A stretch of DNA of 64,000 bases from Actinomycetospora chiangmaiensis DSM 45062 (GCF_000379625.1 NZ_KB903247.1:62001-126000); one strand, 5' to 3'. Counted from the first letter of the stretch, positions 9,432 through 19,924 are shown. Program-made: numbers and translations. The notes: generated by a model not told the origin, from the letters alone.

Positions 9432-9599
9432 ATGGGCTCCGACAACCGCGCCCGCCGCGCGCAGCGCTCGCGGGACAAGACGCGTGAGGTACGACGCGCC
9501 CGTCGCACCGCGATCGAGGTCGACGACGCCGATCTCGACGTCGAGGTGCTCGACCGGCGGGTCCCGGAGGATCCCCTGCCGGGTCGCCCGGGCAGATGA
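9432..9599 (+). CDS. Small hypothetical protein between DUF4233 and ndk
   Basis: A 55-aa frame rich in Arg at the N-terminus (RARRAQRSRDKTREVRRARR) and acidic in the middle (IEVDDADLDVEVLD). GAGGGTGGG precedes ATG 9432. No family recognised. The charge pattern and ribosome-binding site favour a real gene, but the frame could be chance. The 235 bp after it, up to ndk, holds no convincing gene. Confidence 0.4.
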   Translation: MGSDNRARRAQRSRDKTREVRRARRTAIEVDDADLDVEVLDRRVPEDPLPGRPGR

Positions 9600-9834
9600 T
9601 CGTGACGAGCGCGACGTCGGGGATGTCGCGCCCGCCATGGTCCACTGCCTGGGCGTGACGTCGGACGAGATCGTCCGGTGGGTGCAGCGGTCCGTCGACC
9701 GGTGGGACCCGCCGCCCCGGACGGGGATGCCGCAGCCGCTCCGCCTCCCATCGCCGCCGGAGCCGGACGGCACGTGCGACGGGGGTCTCAGTAGGCTCGA
9801 GCCGGACTGTCGAGCATGAACAGAGAGGAGCGCC

Positions 9835-10242
9835 GTGTCCGACGAGCGCACCCTGGTGCTGGTGAAGCCGGACGGCGTGCAGCGCGGACTGGTCGGTGAG
9901 GTCATCTCGCGCATCGAGCGCAAGGGCCTGCGGCTGGTCTCGCTGGAGCTGCGCGACGTCGAGCGGTCGGTGGCCGAGCAGCACTACGCCGAGCACGCCG
10001 AGCGCCCGTTCTTCGGGGAGCTGATCGAGTTCATCACCTCGGGCAAGGTGGCGGCGATGGTCGTCGAGGGCCCGCGGGCGATCGCGGCCTTCCGGCAGAT
10101 CGCGGGCGGGACCGACCCGGTGGAGAAGGCCACGCCCGGCTCGCTGCGCGGCGACCTGGCGCTGGAGACCGGCTCGAACATCGTGCACGGCTCCGACTCG
10201 CCGGAGTCCGCCGAGCGCGAGATCAAGCTCTGGTTCGGCTGA
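9835..10242 (+). CDS. ndk: Nucleoside-diphosphate kinase
   Basis: Transfers phosphate from ATP to NDPs through a phosphohistidine. At 135 aa it has standard family length. Visible motifs: [19 protein letters not shown] at the N-terminus, [14 protein letters not shown], the Kpn-loop region [11 protein letters not shown], and the catalytic His in [20 protein letters not shown] 9835 has GAGAGGAG seven bases before it. It closes the folC-DUF4233-ndk cluster and ends one base from the convergent hydrolase gene. Confidence 0.97.
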   Translation: MSDERTLVLVKPDGVQRGLVGEVISRIERKGLRLVSLELRDVERSVAEQHYAEHAERPFFGELIEFITSGKVAAMVVEGPRAIAAFRQIAGGTDPVEKATPGSLRGDLALETGSNIVHGSDSPESAEREIKLWFG

Positions 10243-10243
10243 C

Positions 10244-11197
10244 CTACCCGGTCGAGCTCCGCCCCGCGGCGTCTCCCGTCCCGGAGATCGCGACGATCCC
10301 GTCCACGACGGCGGGCCAGGAGGCGCGTGCGAGGTCGTGACCCATCCCCGGCAGCTCGAGCAGCTCGGCGCCGGGGATGGCGGCGGCGGTCGCGTGGCCG
10401 CCGCTGGGACGGATGACGGTGTCGTCGGCCCCGTGGATCACCAGCGCGGGCATCGTCAGGGCGCGCAGGTCGGCGGTGCGGTCCCGCTCGCCCACGCACG
10501 CCGCGAGCTGGCGCCCGCCACCCTGCCCGTCGTGGGCCACCGTGGCCTCGCGGCCGGCGGCGCGGCCAATCGTCACGCGCACGTCCTCGTCGTCCTCAAG
10601 GGTCCGGCCCGCCGACCCGATCCGGCGGAACGCCCGCACCATGTCCTCGACGGGGTCGGCCGCGGGCGGTCGCAGGAAGTCGGGCACGCGGCGCCAGGAG
10701 ACCTTCCCGGAACGGCCGTCCCCGGGCCGCCCCATGATCGAGGTCAGCGACAGCGTCCGCCCCGGGTGCCGGATCGCGACCTCCTGGGCCACCATCGCGC
10801 CGAGCGAGGCCCCCACGACGTGCGCGCGACCGCTCGGCACGACCTCGGCGATCACCGCCGCCGCGTCGTCGGCCATGTCGCCCAGCGAGTAGACCGGACG
10901 GGCGCGCCGCGTCAGGAAGCCCCAGGGCGAGATGCCCCGCCCGCTGACGTGGGACGACCGCCCGACGTCGCGGTTGTCGAACCGGACGACGAAGCGGCCG
11001 CGCGCGGCGAGCTCGTCGCAGAAGTCCTCGCGCCACCAGTCGTAGGCGAGGCCCAGCCCCATGATCAGCAGGACGGCCGGGTCGTCGGGCGAGCCCGTCG
11101 TCGTCGTGCAGATCCGCAGGTCGCCGGAGCGGACGAAGCGCTCGGTGCCGGTCACGACCGGTCGTTCGCCCGCGCCCGCACCGCGGTTCAGGAGCAC
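10244..11197 (-). CDS. Alpha/beta hydrolase
   Basis: A 317-aa cytosolic alpha/beta hydrolase. Visible are the oxyanion-region segment VLLIMGLGLAYDWW, the FDNRDVGRSS strand-loop, the nucleophile elbow (VVGASLGAMVAQ), the acid strand ALVIHGADDTVI and the final His in LPGMGHDLARA. This resembles the family around aclacinomycin methylesterase RdmC and other small esterases; the substrate is unknown. GTG 11197 has AGGG upstream; GTG 11155 is an alternative that leaves more room for the divergent promoter. Convergent with ndk at the 3' side. Confidence 0.85.
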   Translation of the reverse strand: MLLNRGAGAGERPVVTGTERFVRSGDLRICTTTTGSPDDPAVLLIMGLGLAYDWWREDFCDELAARGRFVVRFDNRDVGRSSHVSGRGISPWGFLTRRARPVYSLGDMADDAAAVIAEVVPSGRAHVVGASLGAMVAQEVAIRHPGRTLSLTSIMGRPGDGRSGKVSWRRVPDFLRPPAADPVEDMVRAFRRIGSAGRTLEDDEDVRVTIGRAAGREATVAHDGQGGGRQLAACVGERDRTADLRALTMPALVIHGADDTVIRPSGGHATAAAIPGAELLELPGMGHDLARASWPAVVDGIVAISGTGDAAGRSSTG

Positions 11198-11214
11198 GTT
11201 TACCCTGGAGAACC

Positions 11215-13221
11215 ATGACCGTCGATGTCACGACCTCGCCGCGGTCGGTGTACGACCGGCTCGAGCCGCTGCTGCCCCGGGTCCGCAAGCCCGTGCAGTA
11301 CGTCGGTGGTGAGCGCAACGCGACGGTGACGCCGTGGGAGGACGCCGAGGTCCACTGGGCGCTCTGCTACCCCGACGCCTACGAGGTCGGCCTGCCCAAC
11401 CAGGGCCTCATGATCCTGTACGAGGTCCTCAACGAGCGGTCGGACGCGCTGGCCGAGCGCACCTACGCCGTCTGGCCCGACCTCGCCGCGCTGATGCGCG
11501 AGCACGGGGTCCCGCAGTTCACGGTGGACGGGCACCGGCCGGTCGCCGCCTTCGACGTCCTGGGTGTCTCGTTCGCCACCGAGCTCGGCTACACGAACCT
11601 GCTCGAGATCCTCGACCTCGCGGGCGTCCCGCTCCACGCGGCCGACCGCACCGGCGAGCACCCCCTCGTGCTCGCGGGCGGCCACGCGGCGTTCAACCCC
11701 GAGCCGATCGCCGACTTCGTGGACCTCGTCGCCCTCGGTGACGGCGAGGAGGTCGTCGGGGACATCACCGACGTCGTCAAGGCGGCCAGGGCCGAGGGGC
11801 TCTCGCGCCACGCGACGCTCGAGCGGCTCGCCGGCGTGCCCGGCGTGTACGTCCCGGCGCTCTACGCCGTCGACTACCACGACGACGGGTCGATCGCCGC
11901 GGTCCGCCCGACGTCCCCGGCCGCGCCCGAGCGGATCCACAAGCGCACCACGAGCGACCTCGACGACTGGCCGTACCCGAAGCAGCCGCTCGTGCCGATG
12001 GCCGAGACCGTGCACGAGCGGATGAGCGTCGAGATCTTCCGTGGCTGCACCCGGGGCTGCCGGTTCTGCCAGGCGGGGATGATCACGCGGCCGGTGCGCG
12101 AGCGGTCGAAGCAGGGCGTGTCGGAGATGGTCGAGGCCGGTCTGGCGGCCTCGGGCTACTCCGAGGTGGGCCTGCTCTCGCTCTCCAGCGCGGACCACTC
12201 CGAGATCGGGGAGATCGCCAAGGGTCTCGCCGACCGCTACGAGGGCACCGGCACCGGGCTCTCGCTGCCCTCGACCCGGGTGGACGCGTTCAACGTCGAC
12301 CTCGCCGAGGAGCTGACCCGCTCCGGACGCCGGTCGGGGCTCACGTTCGCGCCCGAGGGCGGCTCGGAGCGGCTGCGCCGGGTGATCAACAAGATGGTCT
12401 CCGAGGAGGAGCTCATCGCCACCGTGGCGACGGCCTACGAGCACGGCTGGCGCCAGGTCAAGCTCTACTTCATGTGCGGGCTCCCCACGGAGACCGACGA
12501 GGACGTGCTGCAGATCGCGGCGATGGCCCACGAGGTCGTCCGCACCGGGCGCAAGGCCGCCGGGCGCGGGGACGTGCGGGCCACGGTGTCGATCGGCGCC
12601 TTCGTCCCGAAGCCGCACACACCGTTCCAGTGGGCCGGGCAGACGGCGCCCGAGGTGGTCGACGACCGGCTGCGCAAGCTCCGCGAGGCGATCAACTCCG
12701 ACCGGTCGCTCGGGCGCAACGTGGGCCTGCGCTACCACGACGGGCAGCCCTCGCTCATCGAGGGACTGCTCTCCCGCGGTGACCGCCGGGTCGGGCGGGT
12801 CATCGAGGCGGTCTGGCGCGACGGCGGGCACTTCGACGGCTGGAGCGAGTACTTCTCCTTCGAGCGCTGGGAGACCGCGGCGGCCGCCGAGCTCCCGCCG
12901 CAGGGCGTGGACCTGTCTTGGTTCACCACCCGCGAGCGCGACGAGCACGAGGTCCTGCCCTGGGACCACCTGGACTCCGGCCTGGACCGGGGTTGGCTGT
13001 GGGACGACTGGCAGGACGCGCTCGACTCCCGGGAGCAGGACGACTGCCGCTGGACGCCCTGCTTCGACTGCGGCGTCTGCCCGCAGATGGGCACCGAGAT
13101 CCAGATCGGCCCGACGGCGGGTGCGATGGCCCCGGGCCGGATGCTGTCGCTGACACCGGTGGAGACGCGGACGTCGACGCCGGTGCACAACCCGAGGTTG
13201 GCGGGGCAGGACCCGGCATGA
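11215..13221 (+). CDS. TIGR03960-family B12-binding radical SAM protein
   Basis: A 668-aa radical SAM protein. The N-terminal cobalamin-binding-like region (ALCYPDAYEVGLPNQG) precedes the iron-sulfur motif CxxxCxxC in RGCTRGCRFCQAGM, then RPVRERS, the SAM-domain LYFMCGLPTETDED, and a C-terminal cysteine cluster (CRWTPCFDCGVC). These are marks of the family always paired with a DUF2344 protein next to RNase E/G. ATG 11215 has GGAGA a few bases upstream. The stop overlaps the DUF2344 start by 4 nt. The reaction is not established; an RNA or ribosome-related modification is often supposed from context. Confidence 0.92.
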   Translation: MTVDVTTSPRSVYDRLEPLLPRVRKPVQYVGGERNATVTPWEDAEVHWALCYPDAYEVGLPNQGLMILYEVLNERSDALAERTYAVWPDLAALMREHGVPQFTVDGHRPVAAFDVLGVSFATELGYTNLLEILDLAGVPLHAADRTGEHPLVLAGGHAAFNPEPIADFVDLVALGDGEEVVGDITDVVKAARAEGLSRHATLERLAGVPGVYVPALYAVDYHDDGSIAAVRPTSPAAPERIHKRTTSDLDDWPYPKQPLVPMAETVHERMSVEIFRGCTRGCRFCQAGMITRPVRERSKQGVSEMVEAGLAASGYSEVGLLSLSSADHSEIGEIAKGLADRYEGTGTGLSLPSTRVDAFNVDLAEELTRSGRRSGLTFAPEGGSERLRRVINKMVSEEELIATVATAYEHGWRQVKLYFMCGLPTETDEDVLQIAAMAHEVVRTGRKAAGRGDVRATVSIGAFVPKPHTPFQWAGQTAPEVVDDRLRKLREAINSDRSLGRNVGLRYHDGQPSLIEGLLSRGDRRVGRVIEAVWRDGGHFDGWSEYFSFERWETAAAAELPPQGVDLSWFTTRERDEHEVLPWDHLDSGLDRGWLWDDWQDALDSREQDDCRWTPCFDCGVCPQMGTEIQIGPTAGAMAPGRMLSLTPVETRTSTPVHNPRLAGQDPA

Positions 13222-14066
13222 GCTACAAGGGGGAGGCCGCTCACCCGTCCGCGCCGACCGTGGCGAAGGTGCGGATGCGGTTCGCCAAGCGCGGCCGCGC
13301 CCGGTTCAGTTCCCACCGCGACGTCGCCCGGGCGATGGAGTGGGCGCTGCGCCGCGCGGGCGTTCCGGTGTCGCTCTCCCAGGGGTTCAGCCCGCACCCC
13401 CGGCTGTCGTGGATCGGGGCCTCGCCGACCGGCGCCGCGAGCGAGGCCGAGTTCGTCGAGATCGGCCTGACCGCCGACCTCGACCCGGCGGCCGTCGCCC
13501 GTGAGGTCGGCGCGGTCCTGCCCGAGGGCCTCGTCGTGCTGGACGTGGTGCGCTCCGGCCCCGGCGCCCTGGCCGACCGGATCGACGGGTCCGCCTGGCG
13601 GATCGAGCTGCCCGGGGTGGACCCCGCCGATCTGGCGTCCGCCGTGGCGGCGCTGCTCGCCTCCGACGTCGTCGAGGTCGAGCGGATGACCAAGAACGGC
13701 CCGCGGACGCTCGACGTCCGCTCGGCGCTCGTGGCGGTCACCGTCGAGGACGGCGTCACGGAGCCGCTCGACGAGCGTCACCCGAACGATGAACGCACCA
13801 CGCGCGACACGCCGCCGACACGCCCGTCGGTCGAGAACGACCGCCGAGCGCATGCGCCATCGGCGGTGTGTGGGACACTGACGGCGGTCGTACGGCACAC
13901 CACGCCGGCCGTACGACCCGACGACGTGGTGAGCGCGCTGCGTATCGTCGCCGGGCTGGAGCCGCCCGTCCCCGTCAAGGCGACGAGGACGGCGCAGGGC
14001 CGGCTCGACGACGACGGAGCGCTGCTCGACCCGCTCGAGGCGGACCGCGACCCGATCGGTCGCTGA
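13218..14066 (+). CDS. TIGR03936-family (DUF2344) protein, partner of the radical SAM protein
   Basis: A 282-aa protein with the family opening (VRMRFAKRGRARFSSHRD, then MEWALRRAGVPVSLSQGF and PHPRLSW) and closing (RHTTPAVRPDDVV, AQGRLDDDGALLDPLE). It is translationally coupled to the radical SAM gene through ATGA. Between about residues 180 and 215 lies a poorly conserved hydrophilic stretch rich in Arg, Thr and Pro, longer than I expect; its DNA holds a perfect 11-bp inverted repeat (13886-13896 with 13908-13918). In some bacteria the pair is fused; here the two stay separate. Function unknown. Confidence 0.88.
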   Translation: MSYKGEAAHPSAPTVAKVRMRFAKRGRARFSSHRDVARAMEWALRRAGVPVSLSQGFSPHPRLSWIGASPTGAASEAEFVEIGLTADLDPAAVAREVGAVLPEGLVVLDVVRSGPGALADRIDGSAWRIELPGVDPADLASAVAALLASDVVEVERMTKNGPRTLDVRSALVAVTVEDGVTEPLDERHPNDERTTRDTPPTRPSVENDRRAHAPSAVCGTLTAVVRHTTPAVRPDDVVSALRIVAGLEPPVPVKATRTAQGRLDDDGALLDPLEADRDPIGR

Positions 14067-14195
14067 CCCCGCACCGCGCGGCACGTCCCGGGACTTCCGT
14101 GGTCGCCCCGAGCGGACGGCCACTCCAGGCGAGACCACGCGATGCCCTCGTGTGGCCGCGACCGCGAGGTCGCGCCCGGGGGCCGAAGGAGTTGC

Positions 14196-17100
14196 ATGTC
14201 CGAGAACGACGCCCAGCCCGACGCGTCATCACCGTCCCGCCCCGACGAGGCCGCCCTCGCCGCGCTCCCCGCGAAGCTGCGGGTGCACGCCCTCGCCCGG
14301 CTGGTCGGGTCCTCCAGCCGTGAGGTCCTCGCCCTGCTGGCCCGGCTCGAGGTGCCCGCCCGCAGCGCCCAGTCCAGCGTGGACCGGGCGACCGTCTCGC
14401 AGGTGGTCGAGAACTTCTTCCCGAGCGAGCCGCTCTCGCCCGAGGCCGTCGAGGACGCGGTCGAGGCGTCCGAGGCCACGATCACGGCCGAGACGCTCCC
14501 CGAGATCCCCGAGGACCTGACCCTCGACGACCCGGCGGCCGACGCCGAGCCGCGGGTCACCGGCGCGATCACCGCCGCCCCGGCCGCGCCCGCCGCCCTC
14601 TTCCTCGCGCCCGACGTGACCACGCCGGCCGCCCCGTCCTCCTCGTCCTCCGACGAGGGCGAGACCGGCGGGGGCCGCCGTCGCCGTCGCGGCAGCCGCA
14701 GCTCCGGGGTCGTCACCCCGGGCCAGGGCGACGCGCCCGCCACCGAGGACCCCGCGGAGGACACCGCCGACGAGGACGCCGCGAGCGGCTCCGGCCCGGC
14801 CGCCGACGGCACGGACGCCGAGGGCGACGACGAGTCCGGCCGCCGCCGCCGTCGTCGGGGACGCCGGGGTCGCGGGCGCGGTCGCGGGGGCGACGAGACC
14901 ACCGGCGACGACGACGCCGCGGACGACGCCGAGGACAGCGACGACGCCGAGGACACCGACGAGCAGGACGGTGACGACGCCGAGGACCAGGGTGACGCGT
15001 CGTCCGACGAGGGCTCCTCGGAGTCCGGGTCGTCGCGGCGCCGCCGCCGGCGCCGTCGGCGGGGGTCCGACGACTCGTCGGACGGGTCGTCGTCGACGAA
15101 CGACGACCCGCCCAACACCGTCACCCACGTCCGCGAGAAGGCGGAGAAGAGCGAGAAGTCCGAGAAGGACGCGCCGCGACGCTCGAGCGACGACGAGGTC
15201 AAGGGCGTCAAGGGCTCGACCCGCCTGGAGGCGAAGCGCCAGCGGCGCCGCGACGGGCGGGAGGCGGGTCGCCGCCGCCCCTCGATCCTCTCCGAGTCCG
15301 AGTTCCTGGCCCGCCGCGAGGCCGTCGAGCGGACGATGGTCGTGCGCCAGCAGGCCGACCGGAACCAGATCGGCGTCCTCGAGGACGGTGTGCTCGTCGA
15401 GCACTTCGTCGCGGGCAGCGGCCAGAACTCGATGGTCGGCAACGTCTACCTCGGCCGCGTGCAGAACGTGCTGCCCTCGATGGAGGCGGCGTTCGTCGAC
15501 ATCGGCCGCGGCCGCAACGCGGTGCTCTACGCCGGCGAGGTCAACTGGGACGCCGCAGGGCTCGACGGCAAGCAGCGCAAGATCGAGCACGCGCTGTCCT
15601 CGGGCGACGCGGTGCTCGTCCAGGTCACGAAGGACCCGGTCGGCCACAAGGGCGCCCGGCTGACCACGCAGATCAGCCTGCCCGGCCGGTTCCTGGTGTA
15701 CGTCCCCGGGGGCGGCGCCACCGGCATCAGCCGCAAGCTGCCCGAGCCCGAGCGCAAGCGGCTCAAGGAGATCCTCAAGCGGATCGTCCCCGACGAGGCC
15801 GGGGTCATCATCCGCACGGCCGCCGAGGGCATCGAGGAGGCCGAGCTCGAGGCCGACGTGCGCCGCCTGGCGGCCCAGTGGGAGGTCATCGAGAAGACCG
15901 GCCGCGACGCCGCCGAGGGCAAGGGGAAGAACAAGCCCAAGGCACCGTCGCTCGTGCACGAGGAGCCGGACCTGCTCATCCGGGTCGTCCGCGACATGTT
16001 CAACGAGGACTTCTCCTCGCTGGTCATCTCGGGGGAGCAGGCCTGGGAGACCCTCGAGGGCTACATCTCGCACGTCGCCCCCGAGCTGGTGCCGCGGCTC
16101 TCGCGCCACACCGGCCCGGAGGACGTGTTCAGCGCCTACCGGATCGACGAGCAGCTGATGAAGGCCCTCGACCGCAAGGTCTGGCTGCCCTCGGGCGGCA
16201 CGCTGGTGATCGACCGCACCGAGGCCATGACCGTGGTCGACGTCAACACCGGCAAGTTCACCGGCTCCGGGGGCAACCTCGAGGAGACGGTCACCCGCAA
16301 CAACCTCGAGGCCGCCGAGGAGGTCGTGCGCCAGCTCCGGCTCCGCGACATCGGCGGCATGATCGTCATCGACTTCATCGACATGGTCCTGGAGTCGAAC
16401 CGCGACCTCGTGCTGCGTCGGCTCACCGAGTGCCTCGGGCGCGACCGGACCCGCCACCAGGTCGCCGAGGTCACCTCGCTCGGGCTCGTGCAGATGACCC
16501 GCAAGCGGGTCGGCCAGGGGCTGCTCGACGAGTTCTCCACGGTCTGCGAGCACTGCAAGGGCCGCGGCGTGATCGTCTCGACCGAGCCCGTCATCGGGCC
16601 CAACGGCAACGGCCACACCCACGAGCCGGCCAAGGTCGCCTCGGGTGGGTCGGGCGACGGGGGCTCCACCGAGTCCACGTCCGGCGGCTCGAACGGCTCG
16701 ACCGGGTCGGGCGGCGGCCGTCGACGCGGGCGGGGTCGTCGGGGGGCGTCCTCCGAGGGCGGCTCGCCCAGCACCGTGGCGGCGAGCGCGAACGGCCACG
16801 ACGGGCCCGTGCCGAGCCCGGCCGACGTCGCCGCCCGCCGGTCCTCGGCGGCGGACGACGCCGAGGAGTCCGAGGTGGCCCTCGAGACCGACCTCGCCCA
16901 GGAGTCGATCGGGTCGGTCGAGGAGACGGTCCCGACGACCGGGCCCGACGCCGACGCGGAGGACACCGCGGCCGCCGCGGGCGACCCGGAGGTGGCCCTC
17001 GAGGCAGACCTCGCCGAGGAGTCGACGGGCGAGGCCGACAACACCGCCGAGGCCGCCGGGGTGCCCGTCGAGGCGGCCCTGGCGGAGACGTCCGGGACGT

Positions 17101-17561
17101 CCGACACGGCAGCCGCGGACGGGACCGACGCCGACACCGACGCCGTGGCGGAGGAGCCGGAGGTGGCCCTGGAGGCCGACCTCGCGGCGGAGTCCGCCGG
17201 TACCCCGGAGCCGGTCGCCCCCGACGCCGACGGGCCCGTCACGGCGGACCCCGTCACGTCGGACACCACCGTCGAGTCCGACACCGAGGACACCGAGGAG
17301 TCCGCTCCCGCGGAGGTCGTGTCGGGCCCGGTGTCCGAGGAGCCCGACCAGCCCGAGGACCCCGACGAGCCGTTCATCACCGGGCGGATCGGGGCGATGC
17401 TGCCGCCGCAGGCGGTGGCCGCGCCGGAGGCCGAGGACGAGCCCGAGGAGTCCGAGGAGACCGCGCCCGTCGTCGGGGACGCGGAGCCGACCCCGAAGCG
17501 GCAGCGACGCCGGGCGGCGTCGCGTCCCGCCGGCCCGCCGGTGGCGGTCGCCGGGACCTGA
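14196..17561 (+). CDS. rne: Ribonuclease E/G family endoribonuclease
   Basis: Main single-strand endoribonuclease for mRNA decay and rRNA processing, 1121 aa. After an N-terminal segment (about 1-90) comes a charged linker of Asp/Glu and Arg runs. The catalytic core starts near residue 375: S1 domain ([35 protein letters not shown]), DNase I-like part with [20 protein letters not shown] and [11 protein letters not shown], and the zinc-link CEHCKGRG. The C-terminal third is acidic and disordered and carries repeats of an EVALEADLA motif. ATG 14196 has GAAGGAG upstream; an in-frame ATG at 14142 is unlikely. Part of the rSAM-DUF2344-rne cluster. Confidence 0.94.
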   Translation: MSENDAQPDASSPSRPDEAALAALPAKLRVHALARLVGSSSREVLALLARLEVPARSAQSSVDRATVSQVVENFFPSEPLSPEAVEDAVEASEATITAETLPEIPEDLTLDDPAADAEPRVTGAITAAPAAPAALFLAPDVTTPAAPSSSSSDEGETGGGRRRRRGSRSSGVVTPGQGDAPATEDPAEDTADEDAASGSGPAADGTDAEGDDESGRRRRRRGRRGRGRGRGGDETTGDDDAADDAEDSDDAEDTDEQDGDDAEDQGDASSDEGSSESGSSRRRRRRRRRGSDDSSDGSSSTNDDPPNTVTHVREKAEKSEKSEKDAPRRSSDDEVKGVKGSTRLEAKRQRRRDGREAGRRRPSILSESEFLARREAVERTMVVRQQADRNQIGVLEDGVLVEHFVAGSGQNSMVGNVYLGRVQNVLPSMEAAFVDIGRGRNAVLYAGEVNWDAAGLDGKQRKIEHALSSGDAVLVQVTKDPVGHKGARLTTQISLPGRFLVYVPGGGATGISRKLPEPERKRLKEILKRIVPDEAGVIIRTAAEGIEEAELEADVRRLAAQWEVIEKTGRDAAEGKGKNKPKAPSLVHEEPDLLIRVVRDMFNEDFSSLVISGEQAWETLEGYISHVAPELVPRLSRHTGPEDVFSAYRIDEQLMKALDRKVWLPSGGTLVIDRTEAMTVVDVNTGKFTGSGGNLEETVTRNNLEAAEEVVRQLRLRDIGGMIVIDFIDMVLESNRDLVLRRLTECLGRDRTRHQVAEVTSLGLVQMTRKRVGQGLLDEFSTVCEHCKGRGVIVSTEPVIGPNGNGHTHEPAKVASGGSGDGGSTESTSGGSNGSTGSGGGRRRGRGRRGASSEGGSPSTVAASANGHDGPVPSPADVAARRSSAADDAEESEVALETDLAQESIGSVEETVPTTGPDADAEDTAAAAGDPEVALEADLAEESTGEADNTAEAAGVPVEAALAETSGTSDTAAADGTDADTDAVAEEPEVALEADLAAESAGTPEPVAPDADGPVTADPVTSDTTVESDTEDTEESAPAEVVSGPVSEEPDQPEDPDEPFITGRIGAMLPPQAVAAPEAEDEPEESEETAPVVGDAEPTPKRQRRRAASRPAGPPVAVAGT
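16870..17196 (+). repeat. Repeats encoding EVALEADLA(E)ES in the RNase E tail
   Basis: The codons for [24 protein letters not shown] and [12 protein letters not shown] recur near residues 892, 931 and 988 of the protein, with a weak fourth unit ([10 protein letters not shown]) near 957. Spacing is about 30-57 residues in otherwise disordered sequence. Confidence 0.75.
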
Positions 17562-17614
17562 TCACCCGACGCCGGCCCGGCGACCCCGGACACGGGGGAG
17601 CCGGACCGGGCGGG

Positions 17615-17690
17615 TATCGTGGAGCGAGCAGTGCCGGGGTGGACCACGCCGGCACACGGTGAGGCGCCCTCGAGGGCGGGCCTCCCGACC
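17615..17690 (+). promoter_or_regulatory. Promoter -10 and structured leader of rplU-rpmA
   Basis: TATCGT (17615-17620) is a good -10 hexamer. The roughly 100-nt leader that follows contains two hairpins: GCCGG/CCGGC (17633-17653) and GAGGC/GCCTC enclosing the palindrome GCCCTCGAGGGC (17661-17684). A ribosomal-protein leader is possible; an RNase E terminator is the alternative. Confidence 0.45.
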
Positions 17691-17730
17691 CCGAACAGAA
17701 CGTCCAGTACGACAGGAGCCTGCGTCCGAG

Positions 17731-18030
17731 ATGTACGCGATCGTGAAGACCGGCGGCAAGCAGTACAAGGTCGCGGTCGGCGACGTCCTCGACGTGGAGC
17801 TGCTGGACGGCGACTCGGTCGACCTCCAGCCCGTGCTCGTCGTGGACGGCTCGACCGTCCTGTCCTCGGCCGACGACCTGGCGAAGGTGTCGATCACCGG
17901 CACCATCACGGGTGAGGTCAAGGGCCCGAAGATCAAGATCATGAAGTACAAGAACAAGACCGGCTACAAGCGGCGCGTCGGGCACCGTCAGCGCTACAGC
18001 CAGGTCGAGATCACCGGCATCTCGAAGTAG
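17731..18030 (+). CDS. rplU: 50S ribosomal protein L21
   Basis: Large-subunit protein of 99 aa with the typical opening [20 protein letters not shown] and the KKRRxGHRQ-type signature ([16 protein letters not shown]). ATG 17731 has CAGGAG 12-17 bases upstream. It leads the rplU-rpmA pair, with rpmA 13 bp downstream. Confidence 0.98.
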   Translation: MYAIVKTGGKQYKVAVGDVLDVELLDGDSVDLQPVLVVDGSTVLSSADDLAKVSITGTITGEVKGPKIKIMKYKNKTGYKRRVGHRQRYSQVEITGISK

Positions 18031-18043
18031 GGGAGCGGAACTC

Positions 18044-18301
18044 ATGGCTCACAAGAAGGGTGCGTCCAGCTCCCGTAACGGTCGCGACTCCAACGCCCAG
18101 CGGCTCGGGGTCAAGCGCTTCGGCGGCCAGGTCGTCAAGGCCGGCGAGATCCTCGTCCGCCAGCGCGGCACCAAGTTCCACCCGGGCGTCGGCGTCGGCC
18201 GCGGCGGGGACGACACGCTGTTCGCCCTGATCCCGGGCGCCGTCACCTTCGGCACCAAGGCCGGGCGCAAGAACGTCAACATCGTGCCGGTCGAGGCCTG
18301 A
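18044..18301 (+). CDS. rpmA: 50S ribosomal protein L27
   Basis: An 85-aa large-subunit protein whose N-terminus reaches toward the peptidyl-transferase centre. The opening [17 protein letters not shown] follows the methionine directly, so no Firmicutes-type N-terminal cleavage is expected. The [16 protein letters not shown] signature is intact. GGGGAGCGG precedes the start. A strong hairpin follows before obgE. Confidence 0.98.
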   Translation: MAHKKGASSSRNGRDSNAQRLGVKRFGGQVVKAGEILVRQRGTKFHPGVGVGRGGDDTLFALIPGAVTFGTKAGRKNVNIVPVEA

Positions 18302-18329
18302 GCCTCCACCAGCAAGCACCATCAGGCGA

Positions 18330-18355
18330 GGGGCGGGCCCGATCGGGTCCGCCCC
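18330..18355 (+). terminator. Terminator-like hairpin between rpmA and obgE
   Basis: GGGGCGGGCCCGA (18330-18342) pairs with TCGGGTCCGCCCC (18343-18355) through a 13-bp stem with one G-U pair, the innermost bases forming the loop. TTCGTCTGTCT follows. It sits 29 bp after the rpmA stop. Confidence 0.65.
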
Positions 18356-18379
18356 TTCGTCTGTCTCCAGGAAGGCACC

Positions 18380-19924
18380 ATGGCACGCTTCGTCGACCGC
18401 GTGACGCTCCACGTGACCGCCGGGTCCGGCGGACACGGCTGCGCCTCGATCCGCCGTGAGAAGTTCGTGCCGCTCGGCGGCCCGGACGGCGGGAACGGGG
18501 GCCGCGGCGGCGACGTCGTCCTCGTCGCGGACCCGGGCGTGCACACGCTCCTGGACTTCCACCACCGCCCGCACGCCGTCGCCGGCAACGGGCGCCCTGG
18601 CATGGGCGCGTTCCGCAACGGCGCCAACGCCGAGGACGTCGAGCTCGCCGTGCCCGAGGGCACCGTCGTGATGTCCCCCGAGGGCGAGGTGCTCGGCGAC
18701 CTCAACGTCCCCGGCATGCGTTTCGTCGCCGTCGCCGGGGGCCGCGGAGGGCTCGGCAACGCCGCCCTGGCCGGCCCCACCCGCAAGGCGCCCGGCTTCG
18801 CGCTGCTCGGCGAGCCGGGTGACAGTCGCGACCTCGTGCTCGAGCTGCGGTCGATGGCCGACGTCGGGCTCCTCGGGTTCCCGAGCGCGGGCAAGTCGTC
18901 GCTGGTCTCCGCCCTGTCCGCCGCCCGGCCGAAGGTCGCCGACTACCCCTTCACCACGCTGACCCCGCACCTCGGCGTGGTGAGCGCGGGCGACTCGACG
19001 TTCACCGTCGCCGACGTGCCGGGCCTCATCCCCGGCGCGTCCGACGGCAAGGGCCTCGGCCTGGACTTCCTGCGCCACATCGAGCGGTGCTCGGTGCTCG
19101 TGCACGTCGTGGACTGCGCGACGTTCGAGACCGACCGTGACCCGGTCTCCGACATCCGCGCGCTCGAGGCCGAGCTGGCCGCCTACACCCCGGCGCTGGG
19201 CACCGACCTCAGTGAGCGGCCCCGCATCGTCGCGCTGAACAAGATGGACGTGCCCGACGCCGCCGACCTCGCCGAGCTGGTCCGGCCCGACGTCGAGGCG
19301 TTCGGATGGCCCGTCGTCGAGATCTCGACGGCGGCGCACACCGGCCTCCGGGAACTCACCTTCCTCATGGCCGGTGCCGTCGAGGAGGCCCGTCGGACGG
19401 CGCTCGTCACCGTGCCGCCGCGGGTCGTCCTGCGGCCCAAGGCGGTCGACGACGCCGGGTACACGGTCGCGCGCGACACCTCGGTCGACCCGACCGAGGG
19501 TCCGGCGTGGGTGGTGCGCGGCGAGAAGCCCGAGCGGTGGGTGCGCCAGACGGACTTCAGCAACGACGAGGCCGTCGGCTACCTCGCGGACCGGCTCGCG
19601 AAGCTGGGCGTCGAGGAGTCGCTGGCCGAGGCGGGCGCCGCGCCGGGCGACATGGTGACGATCGGCGTGCACACCTTCGACTGGGAGCCCTCGACCCCGG
19701 CCGGCGTGGCGGCCCTCGGGTCGCCGGTGCAGTCGGGCAACCGCGGCACCGACGCCCGGCTGGACAACGTGGGCCGCGCCGATCGCTCCTCGGCGGCCGA
19801 GCGCAAGGCCGCCCGCATCGAGCGCCGCCGCCACCGCGACGACGAGGAACTCGGTGTCGCCTCGTGGGCCGACGGGGGAGAGTCCGTGTCGTGGGAGAAC
19901 CTGGCCGGGTGGGACGAGGAGTGA
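18380..19924 (+). CDS. obgE: GTPase ObgE/CgtA
   Basis: Essential ribosome-associated GTPase, 514 aa. The glycine-rich Obg fold occupies about 1-160 ([30 protein letters not shown]). The G domain follows with G1 [11 protein letters not shown]3 DVPGLI and G4 NKMD. The actinobacterial OCT domain lies at about 350-430 ([25 protein letters not shown]), and a basic tail ends the protein. ATG 18380 has AGGAAGG upstream. The stop overlaps proB (GTGA). Confidence 0.96.
   Translation: MARFVDRVTLHVTAGSGGHGCASIRREKFVPLGGPDGGNGGRGGDVVLVADPGVHTLLDFHHRPHAVAGNGRPGMGAFRNGANAEDVELAVPEGTVVMSPEGEVLGDLNVPGMRFVAVAGGRGGLGNAALAGPTRKAPGFALLGEPGDSRDLVLELRSMADVGLLGFPSAGKSSLVSALSAARPKVADYPFTTLTPHLGVVSAGDSTFTVADVPGLIPGASDGKGLGLDFLRHIERCSVLVHVVDCATFETDRDPVSDIRALEAELAAYTPALGTDLSERPRIVALNKMDVPDAADLAELVRPDVEAFGWPVVEISTAAHTGLRELTFLMAGAVEEARRTALVTVPPRVVLRPKAVDDAGYTVARDTSVDPTEGPAWVVRGEKPERWVRQTDFSNDEAVGYLADRLAKLGVEESLAEAGAAPGDMVTIGVHTFDWEPSTPAGVAALGSPVQSGNRGTDARLDNVGRADRSSAAERKAARIERRRHRDDEELGVASWADGGESVSWENLAGWDEE

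Noticed and set aside
9600-9834. Possible genes between the small hypothetical protein and ndk on either strand
   Set aside because: Frames are short, compositionally biased and lack ribosome-binding sites; only the ndk Shine-Dalgarno is clear.
11200-13188. 662-codon minus-strand open frame opposite the radical SAM gene
   Set aside because: Encodes Arg/His/Leu/Val-rich sequence with no domain; it mirrors third-position GC bias of the real plus-strand gene with intact CxxxCxxC motif.
14229-16799. 856-codon minus-strand frame opposite rne
   Set aside because: No motifs; RNase E core on the plus strand is unmistakable.
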